NCBI GenBank assembly: GCA_019828565.1
Contig: JAHDYR010000067.1
Span: forward strand, 806,001 to 870,000
DNA from: Carpediemonas membranifera
Taxonomy: Eukaryota > Fornicata
Direction of reading: 5' to 3'
Length of the DNA stretch: 64,000 nucleotides
The notes beneath the pieces were generated by a model. It had not been told where the DNA came from. It searched no databases and saw nothing but the letters and a program-made list of their open reading frames with translations. The stretch's first letter is position 1. Each line of letters opens with the position of its first letter. The position numbers were made by a program, and so were the translations under genes. Positions 7,882 to 16,930 of the stretch are shown here, piece after piece.

Positions 7882-9287
7882 TTGCGCATGATGGTTTCCA
7901 AGACTTCTCGGGGTGACGACCAGTCGAGCTTGGCGAACCTGGAGAGCCTGTCCGCCTGGACATTCAGGTGTCCGGCAATATGGAAGCAGTGGACGTCGAG
8001 GCGCTTGGTTTCTGCCGTGTTGTAGATGTCCTGTAGGATCTGGTGTGCGACTGGGGGAGGTTCGGCGATCCCCGTCTGTTTACCCAGCTGATGGCAGCTG
8101 AGTTGTCGGCAAAGACTGTGAGAGAGGAGCGTGACTCCTGCTGGGGCACGAGATTGATCGCCTGAGCGATCGCGAAGAGCTCCTTGACGCCAATGTGTTC
8201 CCCCTTGAGATGAGGGGGGGAAGGCACCCTGTGATGCCGCTCCCTTCTCCCCATTGAACAGGCATGCTCCCCAGCCGGACGTTGATGCGTCTGAGGTGAC
8301 AGAAATCTGGAGCGTATCGCGTATTTCCCAGTCCGCTCTTGCTTCGGCGAACCTCTTGGGTGGGCGATCGCGGAGGAGGACTTGCCACGCCGCCAGCTGC
8401 CTGCGGATTTGGCTGGAGAGGTGGACGGTCTCCGTCGTAGGGGTGGCCTGCAGTGGTCTGAGTGCGAGGCGGGCGAACTGTGTGGTCCCTGCGAAGAATG
8501 ACAGACGGCCTAGGAGCTTCTGCCAGTCTGAAGCTGTGATGGACCCGACCCGGAGGGCCTTGGAGATCGTGGCCGTGTAGGCCTCGGCCTTGTCTTTTGA
8601 GATTCTTAGGGACTCGCTTGCGGTGTCTATGTGGACACCTAGGTAGTCTACCTGCTGGGTCGGCGTGAGGACGCACTTGTTGAGGCCCGGTATCGCCCCC
8701 AGCGATAGCATGAGGTCGATGATCTGCGGGGTGACCGAAGCTAGGTACGATGGGGAGGCATGGGACACTAAGAAGTCGTCGAGATAGACCGCGATGGTCA
8801 CCCCGAACCTGTGTGCGATGATCTTTGCAAGCTGTATGGTCGTGCTCTGGAACACGTACGGCGCCGCTGTCCATCCGAAGCCGAGTGTGTTGTACCTGAA
8901 TGCGCGGCCGTCCGGTAGGACCACGCCTAGGAGGGGGGAGTCTCGCGAGGCGACGCCAAGTTGGTGGTATCCCGATGCTAGGTCTATCTTGATCATGTAG
9001 TCGTTCTTGTGCAGATTGCGGACCGCCCGTCTGATGCCGAACAGACGAAACACCCTCAGCTCTGCTGTCAACTCGTTCAGGGCTCGGAGGTCGTGCACGG
9101 GGCGGACATCGTCTTTGCCCTTCGACACCGCGAACAGGGGTGCGCTGTGACGCAGTTCGTCTATCGGGCACGGGGAGAGGACGCCCTTGGCGACTAGCTC
9201 TTCGATCTTCGGGAGTAGGCGGGGGTCCACTCGCCTTTGCGGTTCTGGTGGAGGGGGGCGCAGAGGTGAGGTGGATAGGGACGCCAT
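7335..9287 (-). CDS. Reverse transcriptase-RNase H of the DIRS/Ngaro element
   Basis: The frame encodes a DIRS-type RT (DLASGYHQLG near residue 105, YLDD near 169) followed by RNase H (SDASTSGWGACL) and a long tail. Upstream residues typical of the family (VSWLRDGVP) are in another frame starting at 9354, so a frameshift near 9250 removes the natural start. Within RNase H, the expected block (HIGVKELFAIAQA ... VFADNSAAISWVN) lies in a third frame at about 8220-8050, while the long ORF reads nonsense there. A pair of compensating indels, one at an 8-G run near 8213-8220, therefore destroys the RNase H core without closing the frame. RT active-site residues are intact. Confidence 0.85.
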   Translation of the reverse strand: MASLSTSPLRPPPPEPQRRVDPRLLPKIEELVAKGVLSPCPIDELRHSAPLFAVSKGKDDVRPVHDLRALNELTAELRVFRLFGIRRAVRNLHKNDYMIKIDLASGYHQLGVASRDSPLLGVVLPDGRAFRYNTLGFGWTAAPYVFQSTTIQLAKIIAHRFGVTIAVYLDDFLVSHASPSYLASVTPQIIDLMLSLGAIPGLNKCVLTPTQQVDYLGVHIDTASESLRISKDKAEAYTATISKALRVGSITASDWQKLLGRLSFFAGTTQFARLALRPLQATPTTETVHLSSQIRRQLAAWQVLLRDRPPKRFAEARADWEIRDTLQISVTSDASTSGWGACLFNGEKGAASQGAFPPSSQGGTHWRQGALRDRSGDQSRAPAGVTLLSHSLCRQLSCHQLGKQTGIAEPPPVAHQILQDIYNTAETKRLDVHCFHIAGHLNVQADRLSRFAKLDWSSPREVLETIMRKWGPVEIDVTARPDKVLALPGFAEIAWSIHDNGFQMDWRGVRIYIAPPIALLGVTCRRLQTIRASTQTGNPRHWRSAAIVLCPDLNSPEVRAIKRLTPLKLYLRVQAKHLLQSELAWTATDKGKIRFVALILKTRSKPSSLTTDYHISETNRRAAQQRAGSPNSSNPATRATHTRNSSKSSF

Positions 9288-9383
9288 CCCGCAGCCAGCT
9301 TACTACCTCGGGGGAGGCACCGAGTCTTGCCCACACCGGCCACTTTTTGTTCATTGACGGGAACTGAACATCTGTGGCAAGGG

Positions 9384-9911
9384 CTACTTCTTGTGCTTCT
9401 TGTGAAACCCCCCTTTGTTCTGGGGCTGGTCCTTTCTCTTACCCTTGGCTCTGGCTTTGGCTGCGCAGTAGGAGATGGCACGGGGGGTTTTGGTCTGGGA
9501 CGTGTTGAACAAGTCGAGAAACAGTTCGCAGGTTGCGTCCGACCAGTTGTCGTCCTTGAGGTCCAGAAGGGTACGGCGTGCTTGGAGTTCCACCAGGAGT
9601 CTTGCTTTGAGCGGCTCGTCGTCGAGGGCGTTGACGATCACCATCACGCGGCGAAGCCACTTTGCTTCCGCCTTAAGTGGTCTCTTTGTCGGAAGCTCGC
9701 CGTATGCATCCATCTCTGCCAGTGTTTGGTCAATATCCGCTTCATCTTGTTCAGGGAAGAAATCAATTTGAGATTCCTTCGGCGGCTCGGTCTCGGGCGG
9801 CGGAGGAGGCGGATTAAGCTTTGCAAGCTGTTGCGAGATGGTAGCGATTGAGGCTTCTAGGTTATTGAGCCTCGTTGCCGTCGGATCTGGATGTTCCGAA
9901 TTTTCTACCAT
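9384..9911 (-). CDS. Gag-like ORF1 of the DIRS/Ngaro element
   Basis: 175 residues. The ATG lies inside repeat A1. The N-terminus is a short helical heptad-like stretch (NNLEASIATISQQLAKL), followed by a Pro/Glu linker, a helical core and a strongly basic Lys/Gly tail (KGGFHKKHKK), which suits nucleic-acid binding. No zinc knuckle. Position as the first ORF, directly upstream of RT, supports a Gag role; sequence alone does not identify it. Confidence 0.7.
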   Translation of the reverse strand: MVENSEHPDPTATRLNNLEASIATISQQLAKLNPPPPPPETEPPKESQIDFFPEQDEADIDQTLAEMDAYGELPTKRPLKAEAKWLRRVMVIVNALDDEPLKARLLVELQARRTLLDLKDDNWSDATCELFLDLFNTSQTKTPRAISYCAAKARAKGKRKDQPQNKGGFHKKHKK

Positions 9912-10034
9912 TCTGCCCGCATAAACTGCGCGGCTCGCCTGGTCGGCGCATCACCATGCCGGAGCGAGGCGATCTCATTGCCCTCCGCTCACGGCCCGTT
10001 ACCCGAGGTAACCTGTCAGCGCGATGTAACGCCA
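9876..10034 (-). repeat. Split direct repeat A1 (159 bp)
   Basis: Direct copy of 6195-6353 and the 5' end of the YR element. It contains the start codon of ORF1. Confidence 0.9.
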
Positions 10035-10655
10035 TAAAGTGCACCACATATTGCACAGCCGCTATATTTACAAGAAACCCCTGGTTTGCTGATGTAAATA
10101 TTCGGGACTTACCGCCACCTGGCATTCTCTGGGTAAGTCGAACTGGCTCGCCTTACCTGACGAGCAGGTACACTGGCCTTGACCAGCGTCTGTCCTGGCG
10201 CCGTCGCTGCTAGCGACAACTCTTCTGGCATTGTCCTTATCCTGCACATTGCGCCAAAACCCATCACCGAGGTGATAAATCTCAGACACCTGATGTGGTG
10301 CCAATTCGGGCATTTAATCTGAGGAGCGCAACACCCTCATGATATTCTTGCATAAACCAACGGGTGGCTTGCTTCACACAGCTGTATGTATTCGCGAAGC
10401 CTTTTGCCAGGACTGCGACATACGCATCGCCTCTGACGATTATCCCCCAAGATGTTCTCTAACTGAGTGGCGTTTAATAATTAACTTCACAATACTATAC
10501 TATAATATTAACCCGGTCTCAGCCGGATCTGCCATACCTCAAGAAACTCACACTGGCCGAACGATGAGCCTTAAGACGGCCGGCCATCTGTCTGCTCCAA
10601 TGCGAGACAGTGCCTTGGTTCCGGGCCACCGCGGCTGTAAACCATGCCTCCCGAG
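10035..10655. other. Intergenic, nothing recognised
   Basis: No coding region stands out on either strand and no repeat structure is clear. A short stretch at about 10150-10190 resembles 6149-6190 weakly, not enough to call a repeat. AT content rises around 10490-10510. Confidence 0.4.
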
Positions 10656-11148
10656 TCATGTCACACGGTAGAAGCTAAGTCGAACACCCGACGCGGTGCG
10701 TTCCCCGCTGCTGATAAAGAGGCTTTCCCGGAGCCACTGGAGCCCGGGGTGGTGAACCTCGAACGTAGGTGTGGTTCTGAAGTAAACTTCGTCGGCGGGA
10801 ATGTCGTTAAAAAACGACATGTCATCTCCAAACAGACGGTCACGGAACTCTGCTGGAACACGGCGAATGCCGTTGTTTTCGATGTAGAATGACAAGCCAT
10901 CATTTGTTTCAACAGCATATCGGGCTGACAGGCGGCATATACCGTTCTTATCGATCACCTGGCTGTCCACACCACCACCAACGACATATCCCTCGATGGC
11001 ACCAGACACCGTGCCGCCCGTGATTGGAATGAGCTGTCTCTTGCCAAATTCGCGGCAATTCTCACCTTTGCTGACAATAACAGGCTGATCGACAGTAATA
11101 TTATGGAGAAAGAATGGAGAAAGACAATTCAAGTCCTGGAGGGGTCAT
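10656..11148 (-). CDS. DUF3237 family protein (probable frameshift near the start)
   Basis: The frame 11132-10656 carries the DUF3237 pattern: LIPITGGTVSG, GGGVDSQV, a RLSARYAVETNDGLSF strand pair, YFRTTPTFE, LQWLRESLF and a terminal FYRV. It has no ATG (first codon TTG, with an in-frame stop upstream). An ATG at 11148-11146 in another frame starts MTPPGLELSFSI, which fits the usual N-terminus, so a one-base shift near 11105-11115 probably separates start from body. The family is mostly bacterial and fungal and of unknown function, predicted as a small beta barrel. Codon use is more AT-rich than in the neighbours, which would fit gene transfer. An intron with a 3' site at about 11078 would also restore frame but would delete conserved residues. 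Confidence 0.7.
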
Positions 11149-11455
11149 TATTCTCTCAAGACCGCTCTTTCGACTTCATGAACAACCTGAGAAATTTTTT
11201 GAGTTGGGCCGAAAGGCACGATAATAGTGTCTGTGCCAGCGCACACCAGTCTCGTCGGTGTTCATGGTCATTCGATCGCAGTTTTCCGAGAATACTAACG
11301 CCCCCGGAGGCTCATCATTAAAATCAGCTATTTTCACGGGCGGATCTCGCCATATAGGCTCACTACGGCCTGCATCTCCCGCTCGTCGATCCGCAGAGCT
11401 TCAATTTTTGCGCGAGACGACTTGAGCCAAAGTCAAGAGGTCATCGTCTTCAAGT
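11149..11455. other. Intergenic, nothing recognised
   Basis: Spacer between the divergent DUF3237 and STPGR genes. No ORF of interest, no clear TATA element and no repeat seen. Confidence 0.4.
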
Positions 11456-12592
11456 ATGTCCTTTTGTACGCCAGACAGCTTGCGGTACCTTACACACGTT
11501 GCTGATCAGCGTACCGCAAACCCCTGGCGTGGTAAAAGACCTGATTCTGCAAAAAAGACGACCGATAAGGCTCTGAGCCCTGGAAAGACGCGAAGAATTC
11601 CCCGTCCGGCGTCCCCACGCATTCTTGAACTTGCAAGGCCGAAGGTACGTGTTGATTCACGAGTTCGCCCTCGTACATCGATGTCTTCCTTGGCTATGAC
11701 GATGCCTCCCATGTCGACGAGGGCCAGAACTCCCCCCACAGCGCCCAGGAGGCCAAAGTCTCCCGGTATTCGCCGCACACCTTTGCTCAATGACAGCCAG
11801 CCAGTTCGTCTTGAGCGCTCGAACCGTGCAAGCACCACGGACAACAACAACACCAGCCATCTCTATTCCATCAGCCCGACACCCAAGCCTGAGGCCCGCA
11901 GTAGGACACCGCGGTCGTCTCCGCAGCGTAGGCAGGGCATAGCCCGCTCCCCGTCTCTCATGCGCCGCCCCGGGACGCCCTCGAGAGGACAGGTGCCCGA
12001 CCGCACCCCCCTCGCTCCTTCCTCGGCTGGTCCGCCCTCATTCTACACCCCCACGGCGACTATGAAGCCTTCATCCGCCCCTTCATGGGATGAGATGTAT
12101 CTCCGGGTACACACTGGCCCTGCCCCGTCGAAGTACCTCCCCAACGACCTTCCCCTCAGCCAAAGGCACCGCGCCATGTCGCCCTCGGTTCCGCACGACG
12201 ACAGGGTCAAGTACTTCGTCAACAAGACCGTGACCCCCGGCCCGCCCCGCAAGATCATCTCCGACACTGCCGTCAGACGCCGGGCGGCTAGATTTGACAT
12301 GCACAGCGGTGTCAAGCGTGAGCCCTTCGCTGTACCCAAGGAGCGCCGTAACAACACGACTTACGCCGACCCCGACCGTCTCGACCCCTCTCTGACTCGG
12401 CCCAAGTCGTCTCGGCCCGTCGTCCAACGAGATGACCGCGACAAATACCTCGTCAAGTATACCGACTCGCCCGGCCCTGCATATGTCATCAAGGACACCA
12501 CGAGCAGCCGTTGCAGGAACACGGGCGGCCCTCCTGGTTATCGCCCAGGCGTCCGCAACACACTGAGCTGGGTTTACTCACCAATGCGCTAA
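11456..12592 (+). CDS. Basic Pro-rich protein with PGP (SHIPPO/STPGR-like) motifs
   Basis: 378 residues, intrinsically disordered, rich in Arg, Pro, Ser and Thr. The C-terminal half repeats a pattern of TGPAPSKYLP, VTPGPPRKII and DSPGPAYVIK, each near a D-R-x-K-Y segment (DDRVKYFVNK, DDRDKYLVKY). PGPxxY-type motifs define the STPGR repeat of microtubule-associated ciliary proteins, so a flagellar or cytoskeletal role is likely. The motifs are few and the N-terminal 180 residues carry only SP/TP sites typical of phosphorylated linkers. Start ATG 11456 is the first in frame. Function is inferred from motif style only. Confidence 0.65.
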   Translation: MSFCTPDSLRYLTHVADQRTANPWRGKRPDSAKKTTDKALSPGKTRRIPRPASPRILELARPKVRVDSRVRPRTSMSSLAMTMPPMSTRARTPPTAPRRPKSPGIRRTPLLNDSQPVRLERSNRASTTDNNNTSHLYSISPTPKPEARSRTPRSSPQRRQGIARSPSLMRRPGTPSRGQVPDRTPLAPSSAGPPSFYTPTATMKPSSAPSWDEMYLRVHTGPAPSKYLPNDLPLSQRHRAMSPSVPHDDRVKYFVNKTVTPGPPRKIISDTAVRRRAARFDMHSGVKREPFAVPKERRNNTTYADPDRLDPSLTRPKSSRPVVQRDDRDKYLVKYTDSPGPAYVIKDTTSSRCRNTGGPPGYRPGVRNTLSWVYSPMR

Positions 12593-12756
12593 TATGTAAA
12601 ATTACCGTCAATGTATCGTTAAGTCGGGTAGATCGGCAGAAGTAACTGCAGCTGTGGTGGGTTTGAGCGACCTACGGCTGCCGTCGGCAACTCTAAACTT
12701 GGGTACCACTGTGGTATTTATAAACAAGCTTGGACTAATAGATATATATACAGTGC

Positions 12757-14994
12757 TCAGCTGGCGTCAGATTTCACCAACAGCGACATCTGATGCTCGA
12801 GGGTTCTATTAATTGCCGCGACAGCCCCGAGTGTGTCATCCAACGCGTTTTCATGGAACAGAAGCTCGGCGAGAGGCCTGACAATGAAGCTGATGAACCC
12901 AACCTGGCACCGGGCGGGCTCGGGGTTGGCCCTGTCATGGAACTTCTCCATCTCGAGGCCATGGGCAATCTCCTGGTCGCCCTGGAAGTAGAATTCCTCC
13001 TGAACCCTGCGGCCCCACTCCACTGCAACGTCCAGGGCCCTGGCTGGGTTGAAAACGTCACAGCAGACCATGAGAAGACGATAGCAGTCCATGGGCAGGC
13101 TCTTAGGAGCCGGGTTCCATGGCTGACTGGTTCTTAGCCGAGCCCTGAGGCGGTCCAGGAGGCTCATGTTGGCACCAAGGTCTGTGACGAGGACCATGTT
13201 CACGACAACAGACCGGAAACGTCGGAACTGAGCGTCGTCGGACCTGATCGTCGAAAGGATGTCAGCGGCGGGGTTGGTGGTGATCTGGAAGGCTACGAAG
13301 GCGTGGTAGTTCTCCAGGGGCGACTGGTCGTTGTACGTCTTGGCCAGGTCGTCACCCGTTCTGTTCAGGAAGAGAGACGAGAGACCGCGGTGGCCTGCAT
13401 CGTGAGTGATGGCTGCAAACACACATGCGAACACCTCTATAGGGCTGAGGCGTCTGTTCTCGGGCCGTGTGAGCAGCAGGAACATCATCTGGAGGACGTC
13501 TGCGGCGTGCTGCTCGTTATGGTAGGGCAAGTCACTGTAGTGGGAGACCACCTCGTCCATGAAGCAGTCCAACGTGTCCCGGTCGATGGAGAACGTGTGG
13601 ATCAGATCCAGGGCCTCGAATACGGTGGTAGAGACGACCTTGAGGGGTGATTGGGCATGTTTGGCAAGTTCGAACACATCAAAGTTGATGCTGTCGATCA
13701 TGATGGGGGCCTCGTCGATACTGTCCTCGTGTTGGAGCTGCAGCGCCATGTTCCTGCTGAGCGGACTTTTCACGCCAATTCCAGGAGACAACGGGGTTAA
13801 TGGCCGGTCGAGGTTCGACATGCCGCTATGCTCCGTGTAGGAGAAGCCGCGGGTCTCTGAGTCTGTCATGTACTCGGACGGGAACCAGGTCCAGAGCTCG
13901 TTGTGGAGTGAGCGATCGAGGTGGGTCCGGCCGATTCCGATGTCCGTCAGGATGCTGTCAATGTCGCCGAGGACGTCACCATCAACAACGTCCAGGGAAC
14001 GGACACGCTGGACGACACCGGCCAGACGTTGGACGGGCGTGGCCTTGACGGTCTCGTCGAGCTGCGACAGTTCACGGCGGAGTCGTCCCAGCTCGTTCTC
14101 GACAACCCTGTGGAATCGGGTGGTGCGGGTCAGCTGGGCCTTGGCTATGGCCGCTCTTAGACGCTCTGTGGTGGTCTTTCCAGCAGCCTTTGCGATGATC
14201 TCGATTGACGAGCGAAGTGCGGCAATTTCTATCGATGACTTGCTCGTTTCTTTGCTCATCAAGCTCTTCAGCTTGGACAAGTCTGGGAATCCAGCCCATG
14301 CCTCCTCGTTGAACTCTGCTGGCGACATCATTGACATGAGCCAATAAGAGATGGTATGGCCAGAGGCGGTGATGGGTGTAGCGATCATTGTAATGCCGCT
14401 TTCATTCACAACCGTGGCAATGGACTCATTGCCCTTACCGAGCGACTGGATGAGGTCCTCGCGCATCTGCTTGGCGATGGCACGGCCTTGATCGGATTTC
14501 ATCATTAGCTGGTAGATGGGGTGTTCGTTGAACGGGCCCACAATGGTGGTGCCGCTCAACGCTATCACCCTGGAAGAGACCCCCATCATCGTAGCGAGCT
14601 TTGCGCAGAGCGCTGAGAGGTATGCAAGGTCGACGATCTGGGAGGCAACCCATGATTGGCCAGAGAAGTGGAAAACGCCAATAGGATCCTGGGATCCTCC
14701 TTCATCGAACATTATCTCCACGTCTCTGGTTGTAGACTGGCTCGAGAAGCTATCGTTCATTGAGTGGGTTAAAGATGTGTTGTTCGCCGAAGATGTGAAG
14801 AACTCGTGACGATATGAACTGGGAAACACGTTTTCAGCATTAGAAATAGCGTCCAGCTGCAAAGATGGACAGCTAGGCAGCGTTGTTCGCATGAACCGAG
14901 ACGAATCGGCTGAGGCTGACTTTCCTCGGAGTCTGAAAGATTGCATGACCGCATCAAAGATTGCACAGATGGCCGTTCGCCTCGCCCAGGTCAT
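12757..14994 (-). CDS. Class I cyclic-nucleotide phosphodiesterase
   Basis: 745 residues. The C-terminal catalytic domain has the HD-type metal ligands: YHNEQHAADV (near 488), THDAGHRG (near 530), YNDQSPLENYHAF and CCDVFNPAR (near 645), plus the late Gln-containing VGFISF segment. It would hydrolyse cAMP or cGMP. The second motif reads HDAGHRG where most family members have HDxxHPG. The N-terminal half has no membrane segment; residues about 90-235 look like a mixed alpha/beta sensor domain followed by a helical linker, which I cannot name. The ATG at 14994 is used here, but an upstream reading frame (15145-14954) overlaps it, so a short 5' exon is possible. A second PDE is encoded at 32133-34563. 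Confidence 0.88.
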   Translation of the reverse strand: MTWARRTAICAIFDAVMQSFRLRGKSASADSSRFMRTTLPSCPSLQLDAISNAENVFPSSYRHEFFTSSANNTSLTHSMNDSFSSQSTTRDVEIMFDEGGSQDPIGVFHFSGQSWVASQIVDLAYLSALCAKLATMMGVSSRVIALSGTTIVGPFNEHPIYQLMMKSDQGRAIAKQMREDLIQSLGKGNESIATVVNESGITMIATPITASGHTISYWLMSMMSPAEFNEEAWAGFPDLSKLKSLMSKETSKSSIEIAALRSSIEIIAKAAGKTTTERLRAAIAKAQLTRTTRFHRVVENELGRLRRELSQLDETVKATPVQRLAGVVQRVRSLDVVDGDVLGDIDSILTDIGIGRTHLDRSLHNELWTWFPSEYMTDSETRGFSYTEHSGMSNLDRPLTPLSPGIGVKSPLSRNMALQLQHEDSIDEAPIMIDSINFDVFELAKHAQSPLKVVSTTVFEALDLIHTFSIDRDTLDCFMDEVVSHYSDLPYHNEQHAADVLQMMFLLLTRPENRRLSPIEVFACVFAAITHDAGHRGLSSLFLNRTGDDLAKTYNDQSPLENYHAFVAFQITTNPAADILSTIRSDDAQFRRFRSVVVNMVLVTDLGANMSLLDRLRARLRTSQPWNPAPKSLPMDCYRLLMVCCDVFNPARALDVAVEWGRRVQEEFYFQGDQEIAHGLEMEKFHDRANPEPARCQVGFISFIVRPLAELLFHENALDDTLGAVAAINRTLEHQMSLLVKSDAS

Positions 14995-15187
14995 TCGCCG
15001 GTCCCTCTGGGTGGATGTCTGCTTCGCTAGGCCGCCGTTTAGTGCTCATGAGGACATCGCCCATGTGAGTCTTGCATGACTTGCATCGTCGCCCAGTGCC
15101 AGTTGCCGCGATGGTCATGGATTGCACACCATCTACATGGTTCATAGCATAAGTTCACACCATCATCCCATCATTCCAACATTTATG

Positions 15188-15982
15188 TCAACCTTGTAGC
15201 TGACCGACCAGCGCTAGGCCCAGTTGTGCGATACCCATACCCTCATTGCTGCTACTATCACTCTTGAGCTGGTCATAGATGGGGATCACCACGTACTGCA
15301 ACAACAGCCAAAGAGCGGGGGCAGCAAAAGCGACAGAAACCCACGCAACCAAACCGATCAACACAAGCAGCAGGACGACCCACAGCTTGGCGTTCCGGAC
15401 CCACATCGTCCGCTTGACCCGCCGCGTCTCCGTGTGGAACATTCGGGCGTCCACGGCGAGGGAGTTGGCCCGGTCGTCGAGCTCGTCCAGGTTCTCCCCA
15501 CGACGGATGAGCGTGTCGATGTTGGAGTGCATGATGCCCTTGATGGCGTCGGTCTCGGTCTTCAGAGCCTCGAGGCGGTCGACGTTCTCGATGATGTCAT
15601 ACTTGGAGGCGATGGAGGAGAGCACTGGCTTGCACCTGCTATTCAGGCTGTTGCGCTGGGCATCAGCCACGCTGTTCCCGATTCGGGCGGTGAACGAGTC
15701 CTTGAGCTCGTTCAGCATCCTGAAGGCTGTTCGCTGGGGGTATGAGGGCGCGGTCACTACGAAGAAGGCGCAGCTCGCGGTTGTGTCGTAATGTATGGTG
15801 CCGACATCGCGGCTAGTGATCGTGAGGCGACTTCTCTCATTGAACTTTGAAGCTGAGATCACCTTCTCGATCAAGGAGGGGTAATCAGCGCCATCCAGCT
15901 TGTATGACGTATGAGAAGCGATGATCTGTTGATCGTCGCGCTTTCCAATTGCAATGTAACGAATGTTACCGGTTGAAACCAT
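15188..15982 (-). CDS. Longin-domain R-SNARE (VAMP7-like)
   Basis: 264 residues. An N-terminal longin domain (about 1-115) is followed by an R-SNARE motif (about 128-190) with heptad hydrophobics and a central Arg in the zero layer (NIDTLIRRGENLDEL), then a basic juxtamembrane segment and a transmembrane helix (about 202-224). It would sit on transport vesicles and pair with Q-SNAREs during fusion. Unusually, about 40 residues follow the membrane helix, including a second hydrophobic stretch (APALWLLLQYVVIPIY), whereas most R-SNAREs end within a few residues of the membrane. The start ATG is the first in frame. Confidence 0.85.
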   Translation of the reverse strand: MVSTGNIRYIAIGKRDDQQIIASHTSYKLDGADYPSLIEKVISASKFNERSRLTITSRDVGTIHYDTTASCAFFVVTAPSYPQRTAFRMLNELKDSFTARIGNSVADAQRNSLNSRCKPVLSSIASKYDIIENVDRLEALKTETDAIKGIMHSNIDTLIRRGENLDELDDRANSLAVDARMFHTETRRVKRTMWVRNAKLWVVLLLVLIGLVAWVSVAFAAPALWLLLQYVVIPIYDQLKSDSSSNEGMGIAQLGLALVGQLQG

Positions 15983-16315
15983 TCACTACTTAATCGATGC
16001 CATGATCGTATGCGGAACGCGTATTCGTATTCGCATGAAAGAATGGTAAAGTGCGATCGACCAATATCGTGTCAATGCGGGGCTGTACGGGGGCTAAAGC
16101 ATGTATAGAAGCATATCAGCTCTGTCCTCGCCGAGGGTAGTCAAAGGTCCGCTGGCTGGGGTGAACAAACAAATGTGTGAACCGGAGCAATTGCATGTCT
16201 ATCTCAACTGTGTGACAGCGCAGCCGCGGAGGCCGCTGGGATGTGAGGACAGTCAATTTGCAATTATTGGGACGACGACGAGTTCTCAAAACATCATCTC
16301 AACACATCTTTCCGA
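15983..16315. other. Divergent promoter region, nothing specific seen
   Basis: A 333-bp spacer between the R-SNARE gene (minus) and the MGMT gene (plus). No coding potential, no repeat and no convincing TATA box. Confidence 0.4.
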
Positions 16316-16822
16316 ATGAAAGCAAGCGACAGTAGAAATGATGAGTATTCTCGGTTAGTTGTTCACTCCCCTTTTGGCTTTCTCACAATCACTGCCGTTG
16401 ACGGCGAAATAGTCATGCTTGAACGTTCCGGAGACCATGAAGCATTCGACGGCGTTTCTTCAGACGAACTGATCTTGCACAATGCATCCACGCAGCTTGG
16501 TGAATATTTCTCTGGGAAACGAGAGGTCTTTGATCTCAAGTTCAATCCATCCGGGACCGAGCACCAGCGCCGCGTCTGGGAAGCGATGCAAGGCATCAAA
16601 CTTGGTCAAACCATGACGTATGGCGAGATTGCAGCCCAGCTAGGCTCATCCGCCCGAGCAGTGGGGGCCGCTTGTGGGAGGAACCCAATACCCCTGATGA
16701 TCCCGTGCCACAGGGTCGTCGGGGCGGCTGGGCTGGGGGGGTACTCGTGGTCTGGCGGTGTTCAGACCAAGGAGAAGCTGCTGGACTTCGAGAGCAGGCG
16801 TGACCCGTCAGTTTTCGACTAG
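16316..16822 (+). CDS. Methylated-DNA--protein-cysteine methyltransferase
   Basis: 168 residues, the size of a minimal MGMT/Ogt. It carries the helix-turn-helix TYGEIAAQLG, the arginine-finger region ARAVGAACGRNPIPLMIP and the active-site PCHRV (acceptor Cys near residue 130), followed by GAAGLGGYSWSGG. The protein removes alkyl groups from O6-alkylguanine by irreversible transfer to the Cys. The compact form and the motif wording resemble bacterial Ogt proteins, so bacterial origin is possible, but flanking genes are eukaryotic and no foreign DNA border is visible. No signal peptide or intron. Confidence 0.93.
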   Translation: MKASDSRNDEYSRLVVHSPFGFLTITAVDGEIVMLERSGDHEAFDGVSSDELILHNASTQLGEYFSGKREVFDLKFNPSGTEHQRRVWEAMQGIKLGQTMTYGEIAAQLGSSARAVGAACGRNPIPLMIPCHRVVGAAGLGGYSWSGGVQTKEKLLDFESRRDPSVFD

Positions 16823-16930
16823 CGAGCTCCGGCCACTCAGCCAACCTTATGCAGCCATTATTCCTTCTTAAACTTGCAGCCGCAGCGCTGATTTATCAGA
16901 GATCATCAGTCCAACATAAATTGACACCAC

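Larger units (their letters stand above)
6052..10034 (-). mobile_element. DIRS/Ngaro-type tyrosine-recombinase retrotransposon
   Basis: Minus-strand order is A1 (10034-9876), gag, RT-RNase H, tyrosine recombinase, B1 (6398-6354), A2 (6353-6195), 98 bp, B2 (6096-6052). A1/A2 are 159-bp direct repeats and B1/B2 are 45-bp direct repeats, with B1 abutting A2 exactly. This A1...B1-A2-B2 split direct repeat design is the hallmark of YR retroelements that go through a circular DNA and integrate by a recombinase without target duplication. The repeat copies look identical, so insertion was recent, yet the RT-RH and YR frames carry frameshifts. The outer edge of B2 is 33 bp past a tRNA gene. Confidence 0.9.

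Noticed and set aside
6149-10190. Weak similarity between 6149-6190 and 10150-10190 (CTTACCT ... CTTGACCAG)
   Set aside because: Too many mismatches, and the second copy lies outside the YR element; kept out of the repeat list.
11078-11133. Intron in the DUF3237 gene (GTCTTT ... TTGTCAG)
   Set aside because: It restores the frame but removes residues expected in the domain, and at 55 nt is longer than the other introns; a simple frameshift is the easier reading.
16316-16822. Bacterial contamination as the source of MGMT and DUF3237
   Set aside because: Both are embedded in one contig between eukaryotic genes or elements with no operon-like structure or ribosome binding sites.
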